Source: Camelus bactrianus
Taxonomy: Eukaryota; Chordata; Mammalia; Artiodactyla; Camelidae
Direction of reading: 5' to 3'
DNA: 64,000 nt
NCBI RefSeq assembly: GCF_048773025.1
Contig: NC_133562.1
Coordinates: forward strand, 30,539,501 to 30,603,500
Shown: positions 47,988-60,668 of the stretch, in pieces
Numbering within the stretch: position 1 is the stretch's first letter
Layout: every line of letters begins with the position of its first letter
Translations under genes and position numbers: made by a program
Notes under the pieces: model-generated
Told to the model about the DNA's origin: nothing
The model's database searches: none
The model's input: only the letters and a program-made list of their open reading frames with translations

Positions 47988-50224
47988 GGTTTCCAGTGAA
48001 ATCTGCAGGAACTTCAAACTGGCACTAGGAAACAGACTGAGAAACAGGAGTAAATGTTACTCCTGCAACCCGTTCCCTTGTGCTAGATGAACGAACGTCT
48101 ATCCACATGCTCAGTTCTGAGAGATAAGTGTGTGTGAAAGCCGTCCTTCACCTAGCTTCTATGGAACACAAAGTTTCTTTTCACTTGCAATCTCCAATCC
48201 ATACATATATATGGGGAAGTACTTGCCCCAACTCGTTTTTACAGTGAAAACTGCAGGAACTTCAAACCGGCCGTAGGAAACAGACTGAGAAACCAGAGTA
48301 AAAGTTTCTCCTGCAACCCATTCCATTTGTGCTAGATGAACGAACGTCTCTCCAAATGCTCAGTTCTGAGATAAGTGTGTGTGAAAGACGTCCTTCACCT
48401 AGCTTGTTGGGAACACAAAGTTTCTTTTCAGTTGCAAACTCCATTCCATACATACATATTGGTAGGTACTAGCTCCAACTCGGATTTACAGTAAAAACTG
48501 CAGGAACATCAAACCGGCACTAGGAAACAGACTGAGAAACCAGAGTAAAAGTTTCTCCTGCAACCCGTTCCCTCTGTGCTAGATGAACGAACGTCTCTCC
48601 ACATGCTCAGTTCTGAGAGATAAGTGTGTGTGAAAGCCGTCCTTCAACTAGCTTGTAGGGAACAGAAAGTTTCTTTTCATTTGCAAACTCCACTCCATAC
48701 ATATATAAAGGTAGGTACTAGCTCCAACTCGGTTTTACAGTGAAAACTGCAGGAACTTCAATCCGGCACTAGGAAACAGACTGAGAAACCAGAGTAAAAG
48801 TTTCTCCTGCAACCCGTTCCCTTTGTGCTAGATGAACGAACGTCTCTCCACATGCTCAGTTCTGAGAGATAAGTGGGTGTGAAAGCCATCCTTCACCTAG
48901 CTTGTTGGGAACACAAAGTTTCTTTTCAGTTGCAAACTCCACTCCATACATATATAAAGGTAGGTACTAGCTCCAACTCGGTTTTACAGTGAAAACTGCA
49001 GGAACTTCAATCCGGCACTAGGAAACAGACTGAGAAACCAGAGTAAAAGTTTCTCCTGCAACCCGTTCCCTTTGTGCTAGATGAACGAACGTCTATCCAC
49101 ATGTTCAGTTCTGAGAGATAAGTGTGTGTGAAAGCCGTCCTTCACCTAGCTTGTTGGAACACAATGTTTCTTTTCAATTGCAAACTCCACTCTATACATA
49201 TATATGGGGAGGTACTAGCTCCAACTTGGTTTTACAGTGAAAACTGCAGGAACTTCAAACCGGCAGTAGGAAACAGACTGAGAAACCAGAGAAAAAGTTT
49301 TTCCTGCAACCCGTTTCCTTTGTACTAGATGAACGAACGTCTCTCCACATGCTCAGTTCTGAGAGATAAGTGTGTGTGAAAGCCGTCCTTCAACTAGCTC
49401 TTTGGGAACACAAAGTTCCTTTTCAGTTACAAACTCCACTCCATACATATATATGGGCAGGTACAATCTCCAACACGGTTTTACATGTGAAAACTGCAGG
49501 AACGTCAAACCGGCACTAGGAAACAGACTGAGAAACCAGAGTAAAAATTTCTCCTGCAACCCGTTCCCTTTGTGCTAGATGAACGAACGTCTCTCCACAT
49601 GCTCAGTTCTGAGAGATAAGTGTGTGTGAAAGCCGTCCTTCACCTAGCTTGTAGGGAACACAAAGTTTCTTTTCATTTGCAAACTCCACTCCATACATAT
49701 ATAAAGGTAGGTACTAGCTCCAACTCGGTTTTACAGTGAAAACTGCAGGAACTTCAATCCGGCACTAGGAAACAGACTGAGAAACCAGAGTAAAAGTTTC
49801 TCCTGCAACCCGTTCCCTTTGTGCTAGATGAACGAACGTCTCTCCACATGCTCAGTTCTGAGAGATAAGTGGGTGTGAAAGCCATCCTTCACCTAGCTTG
49901 TTGGGAACACAAAGTTTCTTTTCAGTTGCAAACTCCACTCCATACATATATAAAGGTAGGTACTAGCTCCAACTCGATTTTACAGTGAAAACTGCAGGAA
50001 CTTCAATCCGGCACTAGGAAACAGACTGAGAAACCAGAGTAAAAGTTTCTCCTGCAACCCGTTCCCTTTGTGCTAGATGAACGAACGTCTATCCACATGT
50101 TCAGTTCTGAGAGATAAGTGTGTGTGAAAGCCGTCCTTCACCTAGCTTGTTGGAACACAATGTTTCTTTTCAATTGCAAACTCCACTCTATACATATATA
50201 TGGGGAGGTACTAGCTCCAACTTG
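47988..50224 (+). repeat. HOR round of 9 monomers, I'/J' lineage
   Basis: Order A, B, C/D, E, I', J', D, E, I'. It shares the private forms of 44009-45943 and differs where that round has the E/G fusion. It ends by running into the J/A hybrid at 50225. Confidence 0.82.
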
Positions 50225-50471
50225 GTTTTACAGTGAAAACTGCAGGAACTTCAAACTGGCACTAGGAAACAGACTGAGAAACAAGAGTAAATGTTACTCC
50301 TGCAACCCGTTCCCTTTGTGCTAGATGAACGAACGTCTCTCCAAATGCTCAGTTCTGAGATAAGTGTGTGTGAAAGCCGTCCGTCACCTAGCTTCTATGG
50401 AACACAAAGTTTCTTTTCACTTGCAATCTCCAATCCATACATATATATGGGGAAGTACTTGCTCCAACTCG
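50225..50471 (+). repeat. Chimeric monomer J/A
   Basis: The start follows ccaacttgg and reads gaaaactgc as in J; from ctggcactagg it is A (acaagagtaaatg). The switch lies within 50239-50257. Later it has gtctctccaaatg and gagataag, B-like forms shared with the A subtype at 53707, 54450 and 59926. Confidence 0.8.
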
Positions 50472-50671
50472 GTTTTACAGTGAAAACTGCAGGAACTTCA
50501 AACCGGCCGTAGGAAACAGACTGAGAAACCAGAGTAAAAGTTTCTCCTGCAACCCATTCCATTTGTGCTAGATGAACGAACGTCTCTCCAAATGCTCAGT
50601 TCTGAGACAAGTGTGTGTGAAAGCCGTCCTTCACCTAGCTTGTTGGGAACACAAAGTTTCTTTTCAGTTGC

Positions 50672-50763
50672 AAACTCCACTCCATACATATATAAAGGTA
50701 GGTACTAGCTCCAACTCGGTTTTACAGTGAAAACTGCAGGAACTTCAATCCGGCACTAGGAAA
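50672..50763 (+). repeat. Patch of E/M-class sequence inside a B-C join
   Basis: B normally ends ccattcc..attggtagg and C begins gatttacagtaaaa. Here the B tail reads ccactccatacatatataaa and the next monomer starts gttttacagtgaaaac with aatccggcactagg, then returns to C at acagaatgag. A foreign stretch of about 90 bp between correct flanks is the mark of gene conversion or a double exchange. Confidence 0.68.
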
Positions 50764-51964
50764 CAGAATGAGAAACCAGAGAAAAAGTTTCTCCTGCAAC
50801 CCGTTCCCTTTGTGCTAGATGAACGAACGTCTCTCCTCATGCTCAGTTCTGAGAGATAAGTGGGTGTGAAAGCCGTCCTTCACCTAGCTTGTTGGGAACA
50901 CAAAGTTTCTTTTCACTTTCAAACTCCACTCCATACATATATATGGGCAGGTAAAATCTCCAACACGGTTTTACATGTGAAAACTGCAGGAACGTCAAAC
51001 CGGCACTAGGAAACAGACTGAGAAACCAGAGTAAAAGTTTCTCCTGCAACCCGTTCCCTTTGTGCTAGATGAACGAACGTCTCTCCACATGCTCAGTTCT
51101 GAGAGATAAGTGTGTGTGAAAGCCGTCCTTCACCTAGCTTGTAGGGAACACAAAGTTTCTTTTCATTTGCAAACTCCACTCCATACATATATAAAGGTAG
51201 GTACTAGCTCCAACTCGGTTTTATAGTGAAAACTGCAGGAACTTCAATCCGGCACTAGGAAACAGACTGAGAAACCAGAGTAAAAGTTTCTCCTGCAACC
51301 CGTTCCCTTTGTGCTAGATGAACGAACGTCTCTCCACATGCTCAGTTCTGAGAGATAAGTGGGTGTGAAAGCCATCCTTCACCTAGCTTGTTGGGAACAC
51401 AATGTTTCTTTTCAGTTGCAAATTCCATTCCATACATATATAAAGGTAGGTACTAGCTCCAACTCGGTTTTACAGTGAAAACAGCAGGAACATCAAACCC
51501 GCACTAGGAAACATAATGAGAAACCAGAGTAAAAGTTTCTCCGGCCTCCCGTTCCCTTTGTGCTAGATGAACGAACGTCTCTCCACATGCTCAGTTCTGA
51601 GAGATAAATGTGTGTGAAAGCCGTGCTTCACCTAGCTTGTTGGGAACACAAAGTATCTTTTCAGTTACAAACTCCACTCCATATATATATATGGGGAGTT
51701 ACGAGCTCCAACTCGGTTTTACATGTGAAAACTGCAGGAACTTCAAACCGGCAGTAGGAAACAGACTGAGAACCAGAGTAAAAGTTTCTCCAGCAACCCG
51801 TTCCCTTTTTGCTAGATGAACGAACGTCTCTCCACATGCTGAGTTCTGAGAGATAAGTGTGTGTGAAAGCCGTCCTTCACCTAGCTTGTTGGGAACACAA
51901 AGTTTCTTTTCAGTTGCAAACTCCACTCCATACATATATAAAGGTAGGTACTAGCTCCAACTCG

Positions 51965-52213
51965 GTTTTACAGTGAAAACTGCAGGAACTTCAATCCGGC
52001 ACTAGGAAACAGACTGAGAAACCAGAGTAAAAGTTTCTCCTGCAACCTGTTCCCTTTGTGCTAGATGAACGAACGTCTCTCCACATGCTCAGTTCTGAGA
52101 GATATGTGGGTGTGAAAGTCATCCTTCACTTAGCTTGTTGGGAACACAAAGTTTCTTTTCAGTTACAAACTCCACTCCATACATATATATGGGCAGGTAC
52201 AATCTCCAACACG
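51965..52213 (+). repeat. Second chimeric monomer of M/C kind
   Basis: M-type gaaagtcatcc and cttcacttagc lead to gggaacacaaag, cagttacaaac and a gggcaggtacaatctcc tail. The switch lies between about 52133 and 52145. The tail resembles J' more than C, so this join arose separately from the one at 29086. Confidence 0.78.
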
Positions 52214-53706
52214 GTTTTACATGTGAAAACTGCAGGAACGTCAAACCGGCACTAGGAAACAGACTGAGAAACCAGAGTAAAAGTTTCTCCTGCAACCCGT
52301 TCCCTTTGTGCTAGATGAACGAACGTCTCTCCACATGCTCAGTTCTGAGAGATAAGTGTGTGTGAAAGCCGTCCTTCACCTAGCTTGTAGGGAACACAAA
52401 GTTTCTTTTCATTTGCAAACTCCACTCCATACATATATAAAGGTAGGTACTAGCTCCAACTCGGTTTTACAGTGAAAACTGCAGGAACTTCAATCCGGCA
52501 CTAGGAAACAGACTGAGAAACCAGAGTAAAAGTTTCTCCTGCAACCCGTTCCCTTTGTGCTAGATGAACGAACGTCTCTCCACATGCTCAGTTCTGAGAG
52601 ATAAGTGGGTGTGAAAGCCATCCTTCACCTAGCTTGTTGGGAACACAAAGTTTCTTTTCAGTTGCAAACTCCACTCCATACATATATAAAGGTAGGTACT
52701 AGCTCCAACTCGGTTTTACAGTGAAAACTGCAGGAACTTCAATCCGGCACTAGGAAACAGACTGAGAAACCAGAGTAAAAGTTTCTCCTGCAACCCGTTC
52801 CCTTTGTGCTAGATGAACGAACGTCTATACACATGTTCAGTTCTGAGAGATAAGTGTGTGTGAAAGCCGTCCTTCACCTAGCTTGTTGGAACACAATGTT
52901 TCTTTTCAATTGCAAAGTCCACTCTATACATATATATGGGGAGGTACTAGCTCCAACTTGGTTTTACAGTGAAAACTGCAGGAACTTCAAACCGGCAGTA
53001 GGAAACAGACTGAGAAACCAGAGAAAAAGTTTTTCCTGCAACCCGTTTCCTTTGTGCTAGATGAACGAACGTCTCTCCACATGCTCAGTTCTGAGAGATA
53101 AGTGTGTGTGAAAGCCGTCCTTCAACTAGCTCTTTGGGAACACAAAGTTCCTTTTCAGTTACAAACTCCACTCCATACATATATATAGGTAGGTACTATC
53201 TCCAACTTGTTTTTCAGTGAAAACTGCAGGAACTTCAAACCGGCAGTAGGAAACAGACTGAGAAATCAGAGTAAAAGTTTCTCCAGCAACCCGTTCCCTT
53301 TTTGCTAGATGAACGAAAGTCTCTCCACATGCTGAGTTCTGAGAGATAAGTGTGTGTGAAAGCCGTCCTTCACCTAGCTTGTTGGGAACACAAAGTTTCT
53401 TTTCAGTTGCAAACTCCACTCCATACATATATAAAGGTAGGTACAAGCTCCAACTCGGTTTTACAGTGAAAACCGCAGGAACTTCAATCCGGCACTAGGA
53501 AACAGACTGAGAAACCAGAGTAAAAGTTTCTCCTGCAACCTGTTCCCTTTGTGCTAGATGAACGAACGTCTCTCCACATGCTCAGTTCTGAGAGATATGT
53601 GGGTGTGAAAGTCATCCTTCACCTAGCTTGTTGGGAAAACAAAGTTTCTTTTCAGTTGCAAACTCCACTCCATACACATATATGGGGAGATACTAACTCC
53701 AACTCG

Positions 53707-54449
53707 GTTTTACAGTGAAATCTGCAGGAACTTCAAACTGGCACTAGGAAACATACTGAGAAACAAGAGTAAATGTTACTCCTGCAACCCGTTCCCTTTG
53801 TGCTAGATGAACGAACGTCTCTCCAAATGCTCAGTTCTGAGATAAGTGTGTGTGAAAGCCATCCTTCACCTAGCTTCTATGGAACACAAAGTTTCTTTTC
53901 ACTTGCAATCTCCAATCCATACATATATATGGGGAAGTACTTGCTCCAACTCGGTTTTACAGTGAAAACTGCAGGAACTTCAAACCGGCCGTAGGAAACA
54001 GACTGAGAAACCAGAGTAAAAGTTTCTCCTGCAACCCATTCCATTTGTGCTAGATGAACGAACGTCTCTCCAAATGCTCAGTTCTGAGATAAGTGTGTGT
54101 GAAAGCCGTCCTTCACCTAGCTTGTTGGGAACACAAAGATTCTTTTCAGTTGCAAACTCCACTCCATACATATATAAAGGTCGGTACTAGCTCCAACTCG
54201 GTTTTACAGTGAAAACTGCAGGAACTTCAATCCGGCACTAGGAAACAGACTGAGAATCCAGAGTAAAAGTTTCTCCTGCAACCTGTTCCCTTTGTGCTAG
54301 ATGAACGAACGTCTCTCCACATGCTCAGTTCTGAGAGATATGTGGGTGTGAAAGTCATCCTTCACCTAGCTTGTTGGGAAAACAAAGTTTCTTTTCAGTT
54401 GCAAACTCCACTCCATACACATATATGGGGAGATACTAACTCCAACTCG
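53707..54449 (+). repeat. HOR round of 3 monomers (743 bp)
   Basis: Order A, B, M. The B monomer ends with ccactccatacatatataaa and ggtcggtac in place of the usual B tail, then M has gagaatccagag. The same trio recurs at 59926-60668 and 62160-62902. Confidence 0.85.
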
Positions 54450-56439
54450 GTTTTACAGTGAAATCTGCAGGAACTTCAAACTGGCACTAGGAAACAGACT
54501 GAGAAACAAGAGTAAATGTTACTCCTGCAACCCGTTCCCTTTGTGCTAGATGAACGAACGTCTCTCCAAATGCTCAGTTCTGAGATAAGTGTGTGTGAAA
54601 GCCGTCCTTCACCTAGCTTCTATGGAACACAAAGTTTCTTTTCACTTGCAATCTCCAATCCATACATATATATGGGGAAGTACTTGCTCCAACTCGGTTT
54701 TACAGTGAAAACTGCAGGAACTTCAAACCGGCCGTAGGAAACAGACTGAGAAACCAGAGTAAAAGTTTCTCCTGCAACCCATTCCATTTGTGCTAGATGA
54801 CTGAACGTCTCTCCAAATGCTCAGTTCTGAGATAAGTGTGTGTGAAAGCCGTCCTTCACCTAGCTTGTTGGGAACACAAAGTTTCTTTTCAGTTGCAAAC
54901 TCCATTCCATACATATATATTGGTAGGTACTAGCTCCAACTCGGATTTACAGTAAAAACTGCAGGAACATCAAACCGGCACTAGGAAACAGAATGAGAAA
55001 CCAGAGAAATAGTTTCTCCTGCAACCCGTTCCCTTTGTGCTAGATGAACGAACGTCTCTCCACATGCTCAGTTCTGAGAGATAAGTGGGTGTGAAAGCCG
55101 TCCTTCACCTAGCTTGTTGGGAACACAAAGTTTCTTTTCACTTTCAAACTCCACTCTATACATATATATGGGCAGGTACAATCTCCAACACGGTTTTACA
55201 TGTGAAAACTGCAGGAACGTCAAACCGGCACTAGGAAACAGACTGAGAAACCAGAGTAAAAGTTTCTCCTGCATCCTGTTCCCTTTGTGCTAGATGAACG
55301 AACGTCTCCCCACATGCTCAGTTCTGAGAGATAAGTGTGTGTGAAAGCCGTCCTTCACCTAGCTTGTAGGGAACACAAAGTTTCTTTTCATTTGCAAACT
55401 CCACTCCATACATATATAAAGGTAGGTACTAGCTCCAACTCGGTTTTACAGTGAAAACTGCAGGAACTTCAATCCGGCACTAGGAAACAGACTGAGAAAC
55501 TAGAGTAAAAGTTTCTCCTGCAACCCGTTCCCTTTGTGCTAGATGAACGAACGTCTCTCCACATGCTCAGTTCTGAGAGATAAGTGGGTGTGAAAGCCAT
55601 CCTTCACCTAGCTTGTTGGGAACACAAAGTTTCTTTTCAGTTGCAAATTCCATTCCATACATATATATAGGTAGGTACTAGCTCCAACTCGGTTTTACAG
55701 TGAAAACAGCAGGAACATCAAACCCGCACTAGGAAACATAATGAGAAACCAGAGTAAAAGTTTCTCCGGCCTCCCGTTCCCTTTGTGCTAGATGAAAGAA
55801 CGTCTCTCCACATGCTCAGTTCTGAGAGATAAGTGTGTGTGAAAGCCGTGCTTCACCTAGCTTGTTGGGAACACAAAGTATCTTTTCAGTTACAAACTCC
55901 ACTCCATATATATATATGGGGAGTTACGAGCTCCAACTCTGTTTTACATGTGAAAACTGCAGGAACTTCAAACCGGCAGTAGGAAACAGACTGAGAAATC
56001 AGAGTAAAAGTTTCTCCAGCAACCCGTTCCCTTTTTGCTAGATGAACGAACGTCTCTCCACATGCTGAGTTCTGAGAGATAAGTGTGTGTGAAAGCCGTC
56101 CTTCACCTAGCTTGTTGGGAACACAAAGTTTCTTTTCAGTTGCAAACTCCACTCCATATATATATAAAGGTAGGTACTAGCTCCAACTCGGTTTTACAGT
56201 GAAAACTGCAGGAACTTCAATCCGGCACTAGGAAACAGACTGAGAAACCAGAGTAAAAGTTTCTCCTGCAACCTGTTCCCTTTGTGCTAGATGAACGAAC
56301 GTCTCTCCACATGCTCAGTTCTGAGAGATATGTGGGTGTGAAAGTCATCCTTCCCTTAGCTTGTTGGGAAAACAAAGTTTCTTTTCAGTTGCAAACTCCA
56401 CTCCATACACATATATGGGGAGATACTAACTCCAACTCG
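54450..56439 (+). repeat. HOR round of 8 monomers
   Basis: Order A, B, C, D, E, F/K, L, M, as at 30581-32572. It recurs at an offset of 3237 bp, sharing gagaaactagag in E, gagaaatcagag in L and ccatatatatataaagg at the L tail. Confidence 0.85.
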
Positions 56440-56700
56440 GTTTTACAGTGAAATCTGCAGGAACTTCAAACTGGCACTAGGAAACAGACTGAGAAACAAG
56501 AGTAAATGTTACTCCTGCAACCCGTTCCCTTTGTGCTAGATGAACGAACGTCTATCCACATGCTCAGTTCTGAGAGATAAGTGTGTGTGAAAGCCGTCCT
56601 TCACCTAGCTTCTATGGAACACAAAGTTTCTTTTCACTTGCAATCTCCAATCCATACATATATATGGGGAAGTACTTGCTCCAACTCGGATTTACAGTAA
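56440..56700 (+). repeat. A-to-C junction, B skipped
   Basis: A complete A monomer ending ggggaagtacttgctcc is followed by C (cggatttacagtaaaaac) at 56689. The switch lies at the monomer boundary, within about 56677-56690. Confidence 0.82.
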
Positions 56701-57684
56701 AAACTGCAGGAACATCAAACCGGCACTAGGAAACAGAATGAGAAACCAGAGAAAAAGTTTCTCCTGCAACCCGTTCCCTTTGTGCTAGATGAACGAACGT
56801 CTCTCCACATGCTCAGTTCTGAGAGATAAGTGGGTGTGAAAGCCGTCCTTCACCTAGCTTGTTGGGAACACAAAGTTTCTTTTCACTTTCAAACTCCACT
56901 CCATACACATATATGGGCAGGTACAATCTCCAACACGGTTTTGCATGTGAAAACTGCAGGAACGTCAAACCGGCACTAGGAAACAGACTGAGAAACCAGA
57001 GTAAAAGTTTCTCCTGCAACCCGTTCCCTTTGTGCTAGATGAACGAACGTCTCTCCACATGCTCAGTTCTGAGAGATAAGTGTGTGTGAAAGCCGTCCTT
57101 CACCTAGCTTGTAGGGAACACAAAGTTTCTTTTCATTTGCAAACACCACTCCATACATATATAAAGGTAGGTACTAGCTCCAACTCGGTTTTACAGTGAA
57201 AACTGCAGGAACTTCAATCCGGCACTAGGAAACAGACTGAGAAACCAGAGTAAAAGTTTCTCCTGCAACCCGTTCCCTTTGTGCTAGATGAACGAACGTC
57301 TCTCCACATGCTCAGTTCTGAGAGATAAGTGGGTGTGAAAGCCATCCTTCACCTAGCTTGTTGGGAACACAAAGTTTCTTTTCAGTTGCAAACCCCTCTC
57401 CATACATATATAAAGGTAGGTACTAGCTCCAACTCGGTTTTACAGTGAAAACTGCAGGAAATTCAATCCGGCACTAAGAAACAGACTGAGAAACCAGAGT
57501 AAAAGTTTCTCCTGCAACCCGTTCCCTTTGTGCTAGATGAACGAACGTCTATCCACATGTTAAGTTCTGAGAGATAAGTGTGTGTGAAAGCCGTCCTTCA
57601 CCTAGCTTGTTGGAACACAATGTTTCTTTTCAATTGCAAACTCCACTCTATACATATATATGGGGAGGTACTAGCTCCAACTTG

Positions 57685-57933
57685 GTTTTACAGTGAAAAC
57701 TGCAGGAACTTCAAACCGGCAGTAGGAAACAGACTGAGAAATCAGAGAAAACGTTTTTCCTGCAACCCGTTTCCTTTGTGCTAGATGAACGAACGTCTCT
57801 CCACATGCTCAGTTCTGAGAGATAAGTGTGTGTGAAAGCCGTCCTTCACCTAGCTTCTATGGAACACAAAGTTTCTTTTCACTTGCAATCTCCAATCCAT
57901 ACATATATATGGGGAAGTACTTGCTCCAACTCG
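57685..57933 (+). repeat. Chimeric monomer J'/A
   Basis: J'-type ggcagtagg and gtttcctttgtg are followed by A-type cttctatgg and ttgcaatctccaatcc. The switch lies somewhere within 57780-57852. It also has gagaaatcagag and aaaacgtttttcc. Confidence 0.8.
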
Positions 57934-59676
57934 GTTTTACAGTGAAAACTGCAGGAACTTCAAACCGGCCGTAGGAAACAGACTGAGAAACCAGAGTAAA
58001 AGTTTCTCCTGCAACCCATTCCATTTGTGCTAGATGAATGAACGTCTCTCCAAATGCTCAGTTCTGAGATAAGTGTGTGTGAAAGCCGTCCTTCACCTAG
58101 CTTGTTGGGAACACAAAGTTTCTTTTCAGTTGCAAACTCCATTCCATACATATATATTGGTAGGTACTAGCTCCAACTCGGATTTACAGTAAAAACTGCA
58201 GGAACATCAAACCGGCACTAGGAAACAGAATGAGAAACCAGAGAAAAAGTTTCTCCTGCAACCCGTTCCCTTTGTGCTAGATGAACGAACGTCTCTCCAC
58301 ATGCTCAGTTCTGAGAGATAAGTGGGTGTGAAAGCCGTCCTTCACCTAGCTTGTTGGGAACACAAAGTTTCTTTTCACTTTCAAACTCCACTCCATACAT
58401 ATATATGGGCAGGTACAATCTCCAACACGGTTTTACATGTGAAAACTGCAGGAACGTCAAACCGGCACTAGGAAACAGACTGAGAAACCAGAGTAAAAGT
58501 TTCTCCTGCAACCCGTTCCCTTTGTGCTAGATGAACGAACGTCTCTCCACATGCTCAGTTCTGAGAGATAAGTGTGTGTGAAAGCCGTCCTTCACCTAGC
58601 TTGTAGGGAACACAAAGTTTCTTTTCATTTGCAAACTCCACTCCATACATATATAAAGGTAGGTACTAGCTCCAACTCGGTTTTACAGTGAAAACTGCAG
58701 GAACTTCAATCCGGCACTAGGAAACAGACTGAGAAACTAGAGTTAAAGTTTCTCCTGCAACCCGTTCCCTTTGTGCTAGATGAACGAACGTCTCTCCACA
58801 TGCTCAGTTCTGAGAGATAAGTGGGTGTGAAAGCCATCCTTCACCTAGCTTGTTGGGAACACAAAGTTTCTTTTCAGTTGCAAATTCCATTCCATACATA
58901 TATATAGGTAGGTACTAGCTCCAACTCGGTTTTACAGTGAAAACAGCAGGAACATCAAACCCGCACTAGGAAACATAATGAGAAACCAGAGTAAAAGTTT
59001 CTCCGGCCTCCCGTTCCCTTTGTGCCAGATGAACGAACGTCTCTCCACATGCTCAGTTCTGAGAGATAAGTGTGTGTGAAAGCCGTGCTTCACCTAGCTT
59101 GTTGGGAACACAAAGTATCTTTTCAGTTACAAACTCCACTCCATATATATATATGGGGAGTTACGAGCTCCAACTCGGTTTTACATGTGAAAACTGCAGG
59201 AACTTCAAACCGGCAGTAGGAAACAGACTGAGAAATCAGAGTAAAAGTTTCTCCAGCAACCCGTTCCCTTTTTGCTAGATGAACGAACGTCTCTCCACAT
59301 GCTGAGTTCTGAGAGATAAGTGTGTGTGAAAGCCGTCCTTCACCTAGCTTGTTGGGAACACAAAGTTTCTTTTCAGTTGCAAACTCCACTCCATATATAT
59401 ATAAAGGTAGGTACTAGCTCCAACTCGGTTTTACAGTGAAAACTGCAGGAACTTCAATCCGGCACTAGGAAACAGACTGAGAAACCAGAGTAAAAGTTTC
59501 TCCTGCAACCTGTTCCCTTTGTGCTAGATGAACGAACGTCTCTCCACATGCTCAGTTCTGAGAGATATGTGGGTGTGAAAGTCATCCTTCCTTTAGCTTG
59601 TTGGGAAAACAAAGTTTCTTTTCAGTTGCAAACTCCACTCCATACACATATATGGGGAGATACTAACTCCAACTCG

Positions 59677-59925
59677 GTTTTACAGTGAAATCTGCAGGAA
59701 CTTCAAACTGGCACTAGGAAACAGACTGAGAAACAAGAGTAAATGTTACTCCTGCAACCCGTTCCCTTTGTGCTAGATGAACGAACGTCTATCCACATGC
59801 TCAGTTCTGAGAGATAAGTGTGTGTGAAAGCCGTCCTTCACCTAGCTTCTATGGAACACAAAGTTTCTTTTCACTTGCAATCTCCAATCCATACATATAT
59901 ATGGGGAAGTACTTGCTCCAACTCG
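59677..59925 (+). repeat. Single A monomer before a second A
   Basis: An A monomer is followed directly by another A monomer at 59926. The first has acagactgag and gtctatcc, the second acatactgag and gtctctccaaatg, so they are two distinct A subtypes placed side by side and not a simple fresh duplication of one. Confidence 0.86.
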
Positions 59926-60668
59926 GTTTTACAGTGAAATCTGCAGGAACTTCAAACTGGCACTAGGAAACATACTGAGAAACAAGAGTAAATGTTACTC
60001 CTGCAACCCGTTCCCTTTGTGCTAGATGAACGAACGTCTCTCCAAATGCTCAGTTCTGAGATAAGTGTGTGTGAAAGCCGTCCTTCACCTAGCTTCTATG
60101 GAACACAAAATTTCTTTTCACTTGCAATCTCCAATCCATACATATATATGGGGAAGTACTTGCTCCAACTCGGTTTTACAGTGAAAACTGCAGGAACTTC
60201 AAACCGGCCGTAGGAAACAGACTGAGAAACCAGAGTAAAAGTTTCTCCTGCAACCCATTCCATTTGTGCTAGATGAACGAACGTCTCTCCAAATGCTCAG
60301 TTCTGAGATAAGTGTGTGTGAAAGCCGTCCTTCACCTAGCTTGTTGGGAACACAAAGTTTCTTTTCAGTTGCAAACTCCACTCCATACATATATAAAGGT
60401 CGGTACTAGCTCCAACTCGGTTTTACAGTGAAAACTGCAGGAACTTCAATCCGGCACTAGGAAACAGACTGAGAATCCAGAGTAAAAGTTTCTCCTGCAA
60501 CCTGTTCCCTTTGTGCTAGATGAACGAACGTCTCTCCACATGCTCAGTTCTGAGAGATATGTGGGTGTGAAAGTCATCCTTCACCTAGCTTGTTGGGAAA
60601 ACAAAGTTTCTTTTCAGTTGCAAACTCCACTCCATACACATATATGGGGAGATACTAACTCCAACTCG
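59926..60668 (+). repeat. HOR round of 3 monomers (743 bp), second occurrence
   Basis: Order A, B, M. It matches 53707-54449 at an offset of 6219 bp, including acatactgag, ggtcggtac and gagaatccagag. Confidence 0.86.

Larger units (their letters stand above)
43451..49922 (+). repeat. Duplicated 2.5-kb block, copies 3979 bp apart
   Basis: 43451-45943 matches 47429-49922. Shared private forms are gtgtgtaaaagcc, gcaaacaccactcc, tcgggtttccag, the one-T-short ttccctt, gaaagacgtcc, cctctgtgctag and ttgtactag. Differences noticed are few: a missing c near 43502, cctagcctg near 43678 and aagattctcc near 47808. The 1.5 kb between the copies is made of other classes. Confidence 0.85.
50225..53706 (+). 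repeat. HOR round of 14 monomers opened by a J/A hybrid
   Basis: Order J/A, B, C, D, E, F/K, L, M/C, D, E, I', J', L, M. The B-to-C join carries a patch of other-class sequence (see 50672-50763). The M/C monomer at 51965-52213 attaches a second D-E run. Confidence 0.79.
54450..59676 (+). repeat. 8-class block repeated at 3237 bp
   Basis: 54450-56439 corresponds to about 57685-59676. Shared private forms include gagaaactagag, gagaaatcagag and the L tail ccatatatatataaagg. The right copy opens with a J'/A fused monomer where the left copy has a plain A. The period equals 13 monomers. Confidence 0.83.
56440..59676 (+). repeat. HOR round of 13 monomers, not the A-M order
   Basis: Order A, C, D, E, I', J'/A, B, C, D, E, F/K, L, M. 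Although it has 13 monomers it is not the canonical cycle: B is skipped after A, and a J'/A fusion restarts the run at B. Confidence 0.82.
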
